DNA of 64,000 bases, taken from the NCBI GenBank assembly GCA_025464975.1, contig JAODMT010000004.1, positions 1-64,000 of the forward strand. Direction: 5' to 3'. The stretch comes from Microbacteriaceae bacterium (GTDB lineage Bacteria; Actinomycetota; Actinomycetes; Actinomycetales; Microbacteriaceae). Numbering within the stretch: position 1 is the first letter of the stretch; each line of letters begins with the position of its first letter. Below the pieces are notes generated by a model. It was not told where the DNA came from and searched no databases. It saw only the letters and a list, made by a program, of their open reading frames with translations. This document shows, piece after piece, positions 49,502 to 60,253 of this stretch. Position numbers and translations under genes: made by a program.

Positions 49502-50389
49502 TTACTCGGGGTCGGCGGAGCGAGGATGCCAGCGATCGGGTTCGAGTCGCCCGCGGTACAACGGAAGGTCGATGGGGTGGTCGGTGGGCCGGAACTGCTC
49601 CCATACTCGGTTGAGCCCGGCTGTGCCGAGGGCGCGCACCCGGGCGACGTCATCGAAATCGATCACGTGGCTGAGGGTGGCGGGGGCGTCATCCGCCCAC
49701 TGCTCGATCACGGTTCCCTCGGCATCGACCACGATGCTTCGCCCCATGCCCACCGGGCCGGCGCAGTTCACGCTCACCGTGACCACCTGGTTGACGATGG
49801 AGTTGGCGCGAGCGAGCACGAGCTCCTGTTCGCGATCGGGGGTCGTGGTCTTGACGATATTGAGCACCACCTCGGCGCCCATCCAGGCGAGATGCCGCGT
49901 GAGCTCCGGGAACCAGGCGTCGTAGCAGATCGAGAGACCGAGCCGGCCGACGGCCGGGATGTCGAAGACGACGAAGTCACTGCCGGGCTCGTACGGCTCG
50001 TAGGGCCGCCAGGGGAACATCTTGCGGTAGCTTGCGACCCGTTCGCCGGCGGGGGAGTAGACCACCGCGGTGTTGAAAAGTTCGCCGTTCGGGCCAAGTT
50101 CGCAGACGCTGCCGGGCAGCAGCCAGATGTCGAGTTCCGCAGCCAGCGCGCGAAGTCGGTCGTCGAGCGGGCCGTCGAGCGGCCGCGCCGATGCGCGGAG
50201 GTGCGCGTTCCGAGTCTCGGGCGAGCCGAGTTCGGAGCCGAAGAGGTGCAGTTCCGGGTAGACCACGATGCGTGGGTTCGACGACTCTCGGGAGGCGATC
50301 CCGCGCACCTCGGCTTCGAAGGCGTCGAGCGGTTCCCCGATTTCTCGAGGCGGCGCCTGCACCGCGACAACGGACAGCATGCGGCTCAT
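49502..50389 (-). CDS. Carbon-nitrogen hydrolase (nitrilase superfamily)
   Basis: VVYPELHLFG (Glu), SYRKMFPW (Lys), LGLSICYDAWFPELTRHL (Cys). Confidence 0.93.
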   Translation of the reverse strand: MSRMLSVVAVQAPPREIGEPLDAFEAEVRGIASRESSNPRIVVYPELHLFGSELGSPETRNAHLRASARPLDGPLDDRLRALAAELDIWLLPGSVCELGPNGELFNTAVVYSPAGERVASYRKMFPWRPYEPYEPGSDFVVFDIPAVGRLGLSICYDAWFPELTRHLAWMGAEVVLNIVKTTTPDREQELVLARANSIVNQVVTVSVNCAGPVGMGRSIVVDAEGTVIEQWADDAPATLSHVIDFDDVARVRALGTAGLNRVWEQFRPTDHPIDLPLYRGRLEPDRWHPRSADPE

Positions 50390-50468
50390 CGGTGACCTTC
50401 CGTCAGGGCGTGTGCCTAAAGTAGTTCATTCTGATCAGTTCAGGCTAGTGCCGATTTATGCTGGGGGA

Positions 50469-51215
50469 GTGAGCGATGCTACGACGAAGCGCAGGCCGGG
50501 GCATCCCGCCCTCGTCGACCCGGCTGTGGCGAGGATCACCCGACTCACGGCGATCGACACGGTCCGAGCCAGAATCGCCCTGGCCATCTCTCTCGGATTG
50601 ATGGCGGCGGGGGATCGCCTGCCGAGCGAGAGGGAGTTGGCGCACGCGCTTGCCGTGAGCCAGATAACCGCGAGGAGAGCGCTTGTCAGCCTCACAGAGG
50701 AGGGCATCCTCACCCGCCGCCCCGGCCGAGGCGGAGGGACCTTCGTCGCGCAATCTCCGCCGATGCGACTGCCCCTCACCGAAAGCTACCTCGCCGACGG
50801 AGACGAAGTCCACGCGCTCATCGACCGTCGCGTGCTGCTCGAGATAGCGGTGAGTCACTATGCGGCCCTGAATGCGACGGACGCCGACCTGGCCGCGATG
50901 CGCGCAGCGATCCAGCGGATGTCCACGGCCGTCGACTGGGCCGCCTACCATGCCGCAGACGAGCAGTTCCATCTCGCCGTAGCGGCCGCGAGCGCGCTCA
51001 AGTTCGCGCAGGCGCCCTATGCCTCCGCCCTGACGGATCTCTACCGATACTTCCTGCCCTACCCGATCGCCTACCTCCATGGCGTAAATGACGACCATGG
51101 GGCCCTCGTCGAGGCGATTACCCGCCGAGATCCGGCCGCGGCCGCCGAGATCGCCCGCCAGCACGTGAGCGCGCTGCACCTGTCGATGTTCCCGTCGCTC
51201 GCGCCCCCGGAGTGA
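50469..51215 (+). CDS. GntR family (FCD) transcriptional regulator; start uncertain
   Basis: AAGDRLPSERELAHALAVSQITARRALVSLTEEGILTRRPGRGGGTFV. Confidence 0.9.
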   Translation: MSDATTKRRPGHPALVDPAVARITRLTAIDTVRARIALAISLGLMAAGDRLPSERELAHALAVSQITARRALVSLTEEGILTRRPGRGGGTFVAQSPPMRLPLTESYLADGDEVHALIDRRVLLEIAVSHYAALNATDADLAAMRAAIQRMSTAVDWAAYHAADEQFHLAVAAASALKFAQAPYASALTDLYRYFLPYPIAYLHGVNDDHGALVEAITRRDPAAAAEIARQHVSALHLSMFPSLAPPE

Positions 51216-51236
51216 CGCAGCCGTCAAAGCGGAGCG

Positions 51237-52385
51237 TCAGGGGACGAAATCGAATCTTCCCGGTGCCAGGGAACCGCCGAAGTTGTCCCCTCGAGGACCG
51301 TTTCGCCTGGGGTCCGCCTTCGGCCTGACCTCAGGGGACGAAATCGCATCTTCCCCGGGCCATGGAACCTCCGAAGTTGTCCCCTCGGAGGCTGTCTCGC
51401 ACCGTGGGGTGCACCTAACTTGGATCATCGCGAAAGCGCGCACGGGAAACGTTCCGAACGAGGAGATCCTCGGCGGTGCCGCAGTGAAGGTCGCGCCTCT
51501 CGGCGGGAGCTGCTCGAGCCCGGTGAGGTGCTCAACGATCGGGATGCCGGCGGCGAGCAGGAGCGTGTGCGCGGGCCTCCGACCCCCGCTGGTCTGGTCC
51601 GTGTTGTCGATGTTCACCGAGTCGATGCCCACCAGGCGTGCCTTCCTCTCGACGAGGAAGCGCGCCGCCGCTTCGGTGAGGTAAGGGGCGTCGTCGGCGT
51701 AGCCGGGTGTGCCCCAGGCCGCGTCGCCGCCGGTGTGCAACAGCACCGCTTTGCCGGCGACGTCGAGGGCGGCGAGTGAACTGACGTCGACGGCACGATC
51801 TTTGCTGCCGACGGTGCGGGCGACGACAGCGTCAAGCAGGGCAAAGGAGGAGAGCGGCAACTCAGCCAGATCGGTCCCGTCGGCGTAACGGTGCCACGGA
51901 CTGTCGATGTAGGTGCCCGTGTTGCCGACCATGCTGATGCGGTCGATCGTGAACTGGGTGCCCTCCGCGTAGACGGCGCGACTGGCTTCCCGCGCCAGGT
52001 GGGACGAGATCTCGGGCGCGGGCAGACCCGGATACGTCGCCATCCCCGCGACGATCGGGTGGCTGAGCTCAACCAATCGCGAGCCCGACGACGTCCGCCG
52101 GTCGGGGGTGGAGTCGCTCGGACCGCCGCGGGTGCCCTTGTGCGGCTCCGGAAATACCCGCATCCGGTCGAGGCGCACCTCTTCGGTCATCAACAGTCCC
52201 AATGATTTGACGAACAGGGCGGCCACTAGGTCTTCGGTGACATCGTGGGAGGGGACGTCAACGCGAAATTTCTCGGCGAGCAGGCCGCCCCCGTTGGTGA
52301 AGGTAACCTTCGCGTCGAACTCGGCCCGATATTGTTTCTCACTTTTCGTCACTGGCTCATGATGCACCAAAGCGGCCCGACGCAT
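51237..52385 (-). CDS. Cyclase family protein with repeat-derived C-terminal tail (start may be GTG at 52352)
   Basis: LVELSHPIVAGMATYPGLP; MVGNTGTYIDSPWHRY; tail overlaps direct repeats. Confidence 0.85.
   Translation of the reverse strand: MRRAALVHHEPVTKSEKQYRAEFDAKVTFTNGGGLLAEKFRVDVPSHDVTEDLVAALFVKSLGLLMTEEVRLDRMRVFPEPHKGTRGGPSDSTPDRRTSSGSRLVELSHPIVAGMATYPGLPAPEISSHLAREASRAVYAEGTQFTIDRISMVGNTGTYIDSPWHRYADGTDLAELPLSSFALLDAVVARTVGSKDRAVDVSSLAALDVAGKAVLLHTGGDAAWGTPGYADDAPYLTEAAARFLVERKARLVGIDSVNIDNTDQTSGGRRPAHTLLLAAGIPIVEHLTGLEQLPPRGATFTAAPPRISSFGTFPVRAFAMIQVRCTPRCETASEGTTSEVPWPGEDAISSPEVRPKADPRRNGPRGDNFGGSLAPGRFDFVP
51239..51291. repeat. 53-bp palindromic element, copy 1
   Basis: AGGGGAC...GTCCCCT ends; internal TTCCC/GGGAA; about 48/53 identical to copy 2. 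Confidence 0.85.
51333..51385. repeat. 53-bp palindromic element, copy 2
   Basis: Direct copy offset by 94 bp from copy 1. Confidence 0.85.
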
Positions 52386-52401
52386 GTGTCAGGCTGGTCG
52401 G

Positions 52402-53034
52402 ATGACCGCACGGGCCAGGGCTGCCACTCGGGCGGTGTGTTGCACGATCGCCATGGCGCTCGTCGTGTTGTACATATCGGTCGATGTCGTACTCCAACTG
52501 CTTCCACCGCACTACTCCGTGGTGAGCGACGCCGAGAGCGACCTCGCGGTCGGCCCGTTCGGCTGGGCCATGCAGGTCAATTTCGCGGCGCGCGCGGTGA
52601 TGAGCGGATGCGTCGTTGCCGCCGTTCTGCTCACCGGGCTGCCATCCCGCCGGCGCACGGCCGGAGCGGTTCTGCTCGGCATCGCCGGGTTGTGCTCGGC
52701 CGCCCTCGTCGTCTTCGCCACCGATGTGAATCGCGTGGGCGAGTTCGGCATGCAGCCCCGCACCGCGGTCGGCACGGTACACGTCGTGTTCGCGACCACC
52801 GGATTCGTCACGGTGCTCGCCGCGCTCCTGCTGCTGACGCCGTGGCTCGGTGAGGTACTTCGGTCGCACCGTACCGCGACCGCGTTTCTCGTTCTGGCGT
52901 GCGTCGGGCTGCTGTTCCTCGCCGCGAGCCTAGTCTTTGCGCCGAGGGTGGTCGGCCTCGCGGAACGGAGCTGCCTCGCCGGCATCCTCGGCTGGGCGTT
53001 CGCGGTCGCGGCGGGCCTTCGCACGCAGCGCTAG
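52402..53034 (+). CDS. DUF998-like membrane protein
   Basis: VLQLLPPHYSVVSDAESDLAVGPFGWAMQVNFAARAVMSG. Confidence 0.8.
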   Translation: MTARARAATRAVCCTIAMALVVLYISVDVVLQLLPPHYSVVSDAESDLAVGPFGWAMQVNFAARAVMSGCVVAAVLLTGLPSRRRTAGAVLLGIAGLCSAALVVFATDVNRVGEFGMQPRTAVGTVHVVFATTGFVTVLAALLLLTPWLGEVLRSHRTATAFLVLACVGLLFLAASLVFAPRVVGLAERSCLAGILGWAFAVAAGLRTQR

Positions 53035-53288
53035 CGCGGCACCTTCAACCAGGCCATGCCGCGCAGTTCGATGCAGACGCTGTCGGGCTCTTGCACGACG
53101 ACCATCAGCACGTCGTCGCACCGCGAGCAGCGCACGACGTAGCCGGTCGGGTCGGGGTAGACCATGGCGCGGGCGAGTTCCGACACGTCGCCACAGCCGA
53201 GGCAGCGGGCCGATGCCATGGTGAGGTCCACGGCGAACAGCTCGGAGAGCGGTCCCGCGAGGGAGTTGCCGTCGACGTGTTCACCCAT
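53031..53288 (-). CDS. DUF6510-like zinc-ribbon protein
   Basis: CLGCGDVSELARAMVYPDPTGYVVRCSRCDDVL (paired CxxC); family name from memory. Confidence 0.75.
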   Translation of the reverse strand: MGEHVDGNSLAGPLSELFAVDLTMASARCLGCGDVSELARAMVYPDPTGYVVRCSRCDDVLMVVVQEPDSVCIELRGMAWLKVPR

Positions 53289-54049
53289 CAGGCCCCTCCG
53301 AACCGTTCGGTCTTCACCTTGTGCGGATCGTGGCCGAGAGCGACGAGAGCCGTGGCGACCGACTCAACGAAGCCGGTAGGCCCGCAGACGAAGACCGCCG
53401 GCGACAGGGACGCCGCGAATGCGGATCCTGCGAGGTCGTCGACCGTGATGCGTCCGGGCGGGCGACCCCAGCCCTCCGGGGCCACGCGGGTGTACAGCCA
53501 GGTGACGTCGAGTCCGGGAGTGGGCGTGTCGAGCTCGGAACGAAAGAACGCGTCATCCGGGCTGCGAACGGAGTAGAGGAGCCGGAAGGGGGCGTCGCTT
53601 CCGCTTGCGGTGTGCGAGCGGATCATCGCCATGAGCGGAACGATGCCGGAGCCGCCGCCGATGAGCTGCACGGCGTCGGGGAGCGACGGGGTCCAGACGA
53701 ACCAGCCCCCGAGCGGACCACGGAGTTCGAGTTGGTCCCCGGGCCGCAACTCGTCGACGAGATAGGGCGACACCTCGCCGGTGGGGAGTCGGTCGACGGC
53801 GAGCTCGACCCGGTCGCCGTTGCTTACGGACGCGATCGAGTATGACCGTACGGCCTGGTAACCATCCGCGGCGGTGAGGCGCAGGTCGGCGTGCTGGCCG
53901 GCAATGTTGCCGCCCCAGCCGGGCACGTCGAGCACGATGCTGCGGCCGGTCGGAGACTCCGTCTTCGTGGAGACGACCACACCGGCGTGCCATAGACCGA
54001 TGCGATGGGGGGCGGCGTCGCGGGTCTCGCGTTCGCTTAGCGTGCTCAC
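53288..54049 (-). CDS. FAD/NAD(P)-binding ferredoxin reductase-type oxidoreductase
   Basis: QAVRSYSIAS (FAD motif), GPLGGWFVWTP, LIGGGSGIVPLMAM, VFVCGPTGFVE. Confidence 0.92.
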   Translation of the reverse strand: MSTLSERETRDAAPHRIGLWHAGVVVSTKTESPTGRSIVLDVPGWGGNIAGQHADLRLTAADGYQAVRSYSIASVSNGDRVELAVDRLPTGEVSPYLVDELRPGDQLELRGPLGGWFVWTPSLPDAVQLIGGGSGIVPLMAMIRSHTASGSDAPFRLLYSVRSPDDAFFRSELDTPTPGLDVTWLYTRVAPEGWGRPPGRITVDDLAGSAFAASLSPAVFVCGPTGFVESVATALVALGHDPHKVKTERFGGA

Positions 54050-54639
54050 CAGTAGCGCTGTTCGAGCCACGGGTCGCCGTACATGTTGTAGCCGTTCTGC
54101 TCCCAGAACCCGGGCTGGTCTGCGGGCATCATCTCGAGGCTCCGGATCCACTTGGCGCTTTTCCAGAAATACAGGTGCGGGACGAGCAGCCGGGCCGGGC
54201 CGCCGTGCTCCGGGTCGAGCGGTTCGCCGTCGAACTCGAAGGCGATCCAGGCCTTGCCGCCCAACAGGTCGTCGAGCGGAATGTTGGTGGTGTACCCGCC
54301 GTAGGAGTGCGCCATCACAAATCCATCGGTGGTCTCGATGTCGGCGAAGAGCGTGTCGAGCGAGACTCCGCGCCAGCTGGTGCCGAACTTCGACCACCGG
54401 GTCACACAGTGGATGTCGGTGTCGATGTCCTCGATCGGCAGCGCGTGGATCTCGTCCCAGTTCCACGTGTGGAGGGTCGCGTCATCCGTGCGGATGCTGA
54501 ACTGCCAGTCCGCGGTGTCGATATCCGGCGTCGGTCCGGCGGACAGCACGGGAAAGTCGGCGGTGAGGTACTGCCCGGGCGGGAGGTCCGGTGTGTGATC
54601 GCGTCCGCGGCCGGTGAAACCGCGAGAGATGACTGCCAT
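54046..54639 (-). CDS. Molybdopterin-dependent sulfite oxidase-like oxidoreductase
   Basis: DIHCVTRWSKFGTSWRGVSLDTLF (Mo-coordinating Cys), YGGYTTNIPLDDLLGG. Confidence 0.93.
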   Translation of the reverse strand: MAVISRGFTGRGRDHTPDLPPGQYLTADFPVLSAGPTPDIDTADWQFSIRTDDATLHTWNWDEIHALPIEDIDTDIHCVTRWSKFGTSWRGVSLDTLFADIETTDGFVMAHSYGGYTTNIPLDDLLGGKAWIAFEFDGEPLDPEHGGPARLLVPHLYFWKSAKWIRSLEMMPADQPGFWEQNGYNMYGDPWLEQRYW

Positions 54640-54712
54640 AAGGTGCTCCTTCGGGTCAGGTTCAAGAATAGCGAAAGGTACCCCGCGCGGCGGAACACCG
54701 TAGGCTAATTTC

Positions 54713-55780
54713 ATGCCCGCCCTCGCCCTCGGAATCCCGAGTATTCGCCGCGATCCGGCTCAGATGCCGTCGGTGACCGGCCGCCCGGAGGTGCCGGGGC
54801 TTGTCGACCGGTTCGGGCGAACGGCGCGGGACCTTCGAGTCTCCATCACGGAAAAATGTTCGTTGCGCTGCACCTACTGCATGCCCGAGCAGGGCCTGCC
54901 GGCGATCGCCCGGGAGAATCTGCTCACCGCGACCGAGATCGCGCGCCTCGTCGGAATCGCCGTTCGCGATCTCGGGGTGCGCGACATCCGCTTCACCGGC
55001 GGCGAACCGCTCATGCGGGCGGACCTTGCCGAAATCATCCGTCGGTCCGCCGCGGTCGCGGCCGGGGCGTCCATCTCGATGACAACCAACGGCATCGGCC
55101 TCGACCACCGAATCCACGACCTCGTCGATGCCGGCCTGACCCGCATCAACATCTCGCTCGACACCGTCGACCGCGACCACTTCGCCAGGCTCACCCGCCG
55201 CGATCGCCTTCCCGCCGTGTTCGCTGGCATCGAAGCGGCAAAGGCCGCGGGGCTCACTCCCCTGAAGATCAACGCGGTGCTCATGCGGGACACCCTCGGC
55301 GGGGCGGCCGACCTGCTTGAGTGGGCGGTGGTCAACGGCGTGCGCCTGCGGTTTATCGAGCAAATGCCGCTCGATGCGGACGAGGCCTGGGCACGCGACA
55401 GAATGGTGGATGCCGCCGAGTTGCTCGGTGTGCTCGGCGCCCGGTTCTCGCTCACGCAACCTCACCGTGAAGATCCGTCGGCGCCGGCGGAGGAGTGGCT
55501 TGTCGACGGCGGGCCGGCGACGGTCGGAATCATCGCGTCGGTGACCCGATCGTTCTGCGCCGCCTGCGACCGAACGAGACTCACCGCCGAGGGGACTGTG
55601 CGCTCGTGCCTGTTCGGCGACGACGAAACCGACCTGAGGGCCCTTCTTCGCGGCGGGGCGGACGACTACACGATCGCGGACTGGTGGCGAGCGGCGATGT
55701 GGGGCAAGCAGGCCGGGCACGGCATGGAACGAGCCGACTTCGTTCGCCCGGCTCGCAGCATGGGAGCCATCGGTGGCTGA
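54713..55780 (+). CDS. moaA: GTP 3',8-cyclase MoaA
   Basis: Radical [14 protein letters not shown]-terminal [21 protein letters not shown]; terminal GG. Confidence 0.97.
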   Translation: MPALALGIPSIRRDPAQMPSVTGRPEVPGLVDRFGRTARDLRVSITEKCSLRCTYCMPEQGLPAIARENLLTATEIARLVGIAVRDLGVRDIRFTGGEPLMRADLAEIIRRSAAVAAGASISMTTNGIGLDHRIHDLVDAGLTRINISLDTVDRDHFARLTRRDRLPAVFAGIEAAKAAGLTPLKINAVLMRDTLGGAADLLEWAVVNGVRLRFIEQMPLDADEAWARDRMVDAAELLGVLGARFSLTQPHREDPSAPAEEWLVDGGPATVGIIASVTRSFCAACDRTRLTAEGTVRSCLFGDDETDLRALLRGGADDYTIADWWRAAMWGKQAGHGMERADFVRPARSMGAIGG

Positions 55781-56015
55781 GGTTTTCGTCCGATACTTCG
55801 CCTCCGCGGCCGAGGCGGCCGGGCGCGAAGAGGAGACCCTCGAATCGGTGCCGACCGTCGGGCAGCTGCGGAGGGTGCTCGTGGATCGCTACGGCGACGC
55901 GATGGCGAGGGTGCTCGCCTCCGGATCGTTCCTCGTCGACGGGGTGGTCAGCCGGGACGACGCGCGCGCCCTCGGCCTGCGCGTCGACGTGCTTCCGCCC
56001 TTCGCCGGCGGTTGA
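55773..56015 (+). CDS. moaD: MoaD/ThiS family sulfur carrier
   Basis: Ubiquitin-like, C-terminal LPPFAGG. Confidence 0.92.
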   Translation: MAEVFVRYFASAAEAAGREEETLESVPTVGQLRRVLVDRYGDAMARVLASGSFLVDGVVSRDDARALGLRVDVLPPFAGG

Positions 56016-56022
56016 ACGGACG

Positions 56023-56458
56023 TTAGAGGCCGACCCACTCGGTCGCACCGTCGGCGAGATTCTGACGTTTCCAGATCGGAACTCTGAGCTTGATCAGGTC
56101 GACGAGCGCTTCGCACGCGGCGAACGCCTCGCCGCGGTGCGGAGCGGCGACGGCCGCGAAGAGGGCGACGTCGCCGATGGAGAGCGGGCCGGTGCGGTGC
56201 ACGGCCGCTACCGTGAGGCCGGTGTCCCGCGCTATTGTTTCGCAGCACTCGCGCAGGAATCGTTCCGCCTCCGGATGGGCCGAGTACTCGAGGGAGTGCA
56301 CCGCGAGTCCGTGGTCGTGATTGCGCACGACTCCGCGAAAGGTCACGAGCGCGCCATCCCCGGCGGTCATCACGAGCGTCTCGATCGCGGCCTCATCGAT
56401 CGGCCCGTCCGTGACGCTGCCGAAAACGACAGCGTGGGCGTCACCACCCAATTCGCCA

Positions 56459-56466
<8 letters not shown>
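56023..56466 (-). CDS. moaE: Molybdopterin synthase catalytic subunit
   Basis: VTFRGVVRNHDHGLAVHSLEYSAHPEAE; VHRTGPLSIGDVALF; PIWKRQ. Confidence 0.95.
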
Positions 56467-57423
<957 letters not shown>

Positions 57424-57427
<4 letters not shown>

Positions 57428-58653
57428 AGTGTCACGGTCTCCACTTGGTCGCCCTCTCTCAGTTGGGTCGTGTGCGCGGGGATGTCGATAAGAACATCGG
57501 ATGCCGCGAGGCCGGCGACGAGGTGGGAACTCGGCCCACCGACGACCTCCACTCTCGCACCATCCAGCAACCGGCCGCGAAGGAACTGACGCTTGCCGGG
57601 CGCCGAGCGCACCTCCGCAGCGAGGAGTCGGGGTTGCCGAATCGCGGATGCTTGCCCGGCGATCTCCCGCAGGATCGGGGCGACGAAGATCTCGAATGAC
57701 ACCTGGGTGCTCACCGGGTTTCCCGGGAAGCTGACGACCGGTATCCCGTCGACGGTCGCGGTAGCCTGCGGACCGCCGGGCTGCATCGCGATGTGGCCGA
57801 CGCGGGCGCCGAGCGGCTCGAGCACCTCCCGCACCACCTCGTACTCGCCCATCGAGATGCCGCCGGAGGTGATCACGAGGTCGGACGTCGCCACCGCGGC
57901 GTCGAGGGCCGCCCGCATCGCCTCGTGGTCATCGGTGACCCGTTTCGCGACAGAGACGACGGCGCCGGCTTGCACGACGGCTGCGACGAGGGCGACGGAG
58001 TTGGCGTCGTAGACCTGACCGATGGTCGCCGGGCCGCCCGGGGCAACGAGTTCGGCTCCCGCCGTGATGACGGCGACCCGCACCCGTTCGGTCACCTCGA
58101 CCCGGCCGATCCCGGCGGCGGCCAGCGCGGCAAGGTGCCGCGACGCGAGGCGAACCCCGGCGGCGAGCAGTTGTTCACCGGCGCGGAGGTCGCTCCCGCG
58201 GTCGCGCACGAACTCCCCGCTCACCCGGCCACGGCGGATCGTCACCGTCTCGCGTCCGCCATCCGTGTCCTCGACCGGAACGATCGCATCCGCGCCATCC
58301 GGAACCACGGCGCCGGTCATGATGCGAACGACGGTTCCTGGATCGAGTCGCGCAGGGCGACCGGGAGCCGCGGCGATCTCGCCGACGACCGGGAGCGTGG
58401 CCGGGAGCGCGGTGAGGTCGGAGGCGAGCACCGCGAATCCGTCCATTTGCGAATTGCGGAACAGCGGAAGGTCCACGGGGGAGAGCACGGCGCTCGCCGT
58501 CACTCGCCCGACGGCGGCCTCGAGCGGCACGCTCTCGGTCGGCCGGCTGCCGAGCGGTTCGAGCAGGCGACGGATGTGGGCGGCGTGCTCCTCGACGGAC
58601 GGATCGCTGTGGGTCGTGGGCGCGTCGCGACCATCAAGACCTCGCGACACCAT
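57424..58653 (-). CDS. moeA: Molybdopterin molybdenumtransferase
   Basis: NSQMDGFAV, RIMTGAVVPDGADAIVPVE, ITSGGISMGEYE, FPGNPVS. Confidence 0.95.
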
Positions 58654-59756
58654 CAGTACCTCGCGACCGTCGGGTCGATGCGCCGCGACCACGCGTCGAT
58701 GCCGCCGGTGAGGCTGCGGGCGCCGCCGATGCCTTTCGCGCGCAGCAGTTCGACGGCGCGAGCCGACCGCACTCCGACGTGGCAATACACGACCAACGGC
58801 TTCGAGGTGTCGAGTTCGTTGATGCCGATTCCTGGGCCGGTTCCCGTGCCGCTCTCGAGCGCGCCGAGAGGGATGTTTATTGCGCCGGGAAGTGCGGCGA
58901 GCCGCACCTCCCACGGCTCTCGGACGTCGAGCAGGGTGACGTCCTCGATCCGGCCGGAGAGTTCATCGACGCTCACGGTGTCGGTCGGCACCCCGCAGAA
59001 CAGCTCGTAGTCGACGAGTTCCGTCACCGGCTCGGCCGACGGGTCGCGGTCGTAGGCGAGGTCCCGGAATGCGCCGGTCAGGGCGTCGAAGGTGGTCACC
59101 CGGCCGATGAGCGGAGTGCCGACCCCGGTGAGGATCTTGAGCGCCTCACCGGCCATGATCCCGGCGATCACCGCGACGACGGTCGGGAAGACCCCGCCGG
59201 CCTCGCAGGAGAGCACCGATCCGGGAGCCGGTGGGGTGGGGAAGAGGTCGCGGTAGCTCGGCCCGCGGGCCGCCCAGGCGACGCCGACCTGGCCGGAGTA
59301 CTGGGAGACCGCGCCCCAGACGAGCGGGATGCCGCAGATGGCGGCGGCGTCGTTGGTGAGGTAGCGCGTCGGGAAGTTGTCGCTCCCGTCGACGACGAGG
59401 TCGTAGTCGGCGAAGAGGTCGAGCGCGTTGGACGAGTCGAGTCGCGATTGGAGCGCAATGACAATGGTCTCCGGATCGATCGCGGCGACCGCGTTCGCGG
59501 CGGACCGTGCCTTCGCCGTCCCGACATCTGCCGTGCCGTGAATGAGCTGTCGGTGCAGGTTGCTCAGCTCCACGGTGTCGTCGTCGACGATGCCGATCGT
59601 GCCGACGCCGGCGGCGGCGAGCGCGGGAATGACTCCGCTGCCGAGGCCCCCGGCCCCGATCACGAGAACCCGGGCGGCACGGAGGCGCTCCTGCGCCGCG
59701 GAATTGAACCCGGGGAGCGCCGTCTGTCGGCTGTACCGCTCGGCTCGAGTGTGCAT
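58653..59756 (-). CDS. moeB: MoeB/ThiF adenylyltransferase with C-terminal rhodanese domain
   Basis: YSRQTALPGF, VIGAGGLGSGVIPALAAAGVGTIGIVDDDTVELSNLHRQ; rhodanese VVYCHVGVRSARA. Confidence 0.94.
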   Translation of the reverse strand: MHTRAERYSRQTALPGFNSAAQERLRAARVLVIGAGGLGSGVIPALAAAGVGTIGIVDDDTVELSNLHRQLIHGTADVGTAKARSAANAVAAIDPETIVIALQSRLDSSNALDLFADYDLVVDGSDNFPTRYLTNDAAAICGIPLVWGAVSQYSGQVGVAWAARGPSYRDLFPTPPAPGSVLSCEAGGVFPTVVAVIAGIMAGEALKILTGVGTPLIGRVTTFDALTGAFRDLAYDRDPSAEPVTELVDYELFCGVPTDTVSVDELSGRIEDVTLLDVREPWEVRLAALPGAINIPLGALESGTGTGPGIGINELDTSKPLVVYCHVGVRSARAVELLRAKGIGGARSLTGGIDAWSRRIDPTVARY

Positions 59757-59839
59757 CCGTCAATTCTCGCAGCAGCGTTGTCGAAAGCGGGGCGGACGGC
59801 GACGAATGCCCATCCCATTTCCGCACCGTCGGAGATAAC

Positions 59840-60253
59840 ATGGCTTTCATGCCGCAAATACGGATAAAGGATGCCGCGCTTTACCTGGGCGTGAGCGACG
59901 ATACGGTGCGCCGCTGGGTGGATAACGGTGTGCTCGAGAGCCAGAAGGACGAGACCGGTCGAGCGGTGGTCGACGGGTTCGCCCTCGCCACCGTCGCCAG
60001 GCAGAATGCCGTGCTGCCGGAGGACCCGTCCGGTGTCGGTCGCTCGGCCCGCAACCGCTTCGTCGGCCTCGTGACGGACATCGTGATGGACACCGTCATG
60101 GCGCAGGTCGAACTGCAATGCGGGCCGCACCGCGTCGTGTCCCTGATGAGCAGCGAGGCCGTGCGGGAACTCGGTCTCGAACTCGGATCGGTCGCCATTG
60201 CTGTGGTCAAGGCGACGACGGTCATCGTTGAGACCCCGAACGGAGCGCGATGA
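59840..60253 (+). CDS. HTH + Mop/TOBE domain molybdenum-binding protein
   Basis: IRIKDAALYLGVSDDTVRRWVDNGVL then TOBE-like SARNRFVGLVTDIVMDTVMAQVELQCGPHRVVSLMSSEAVRELGL. Confidence 0.9.
   Translation: MAFMPQIRIKDAALYLGVSDDTVRRWVDNGVLESQKDETGRAVVDGFALATVARQNAVLPEDPSGVGRSARNRFVGLVTDIVMDTVMAQVELQCGPHRVVSLMSSEAVRELGLELGSVAIAVVKATTVIVETPNGAR

Noticed and set aside
54662-55720. 352-aa minus ORF antisense to moaA
   Set aside because: Shadow of a highly conserved radical-SAM gene
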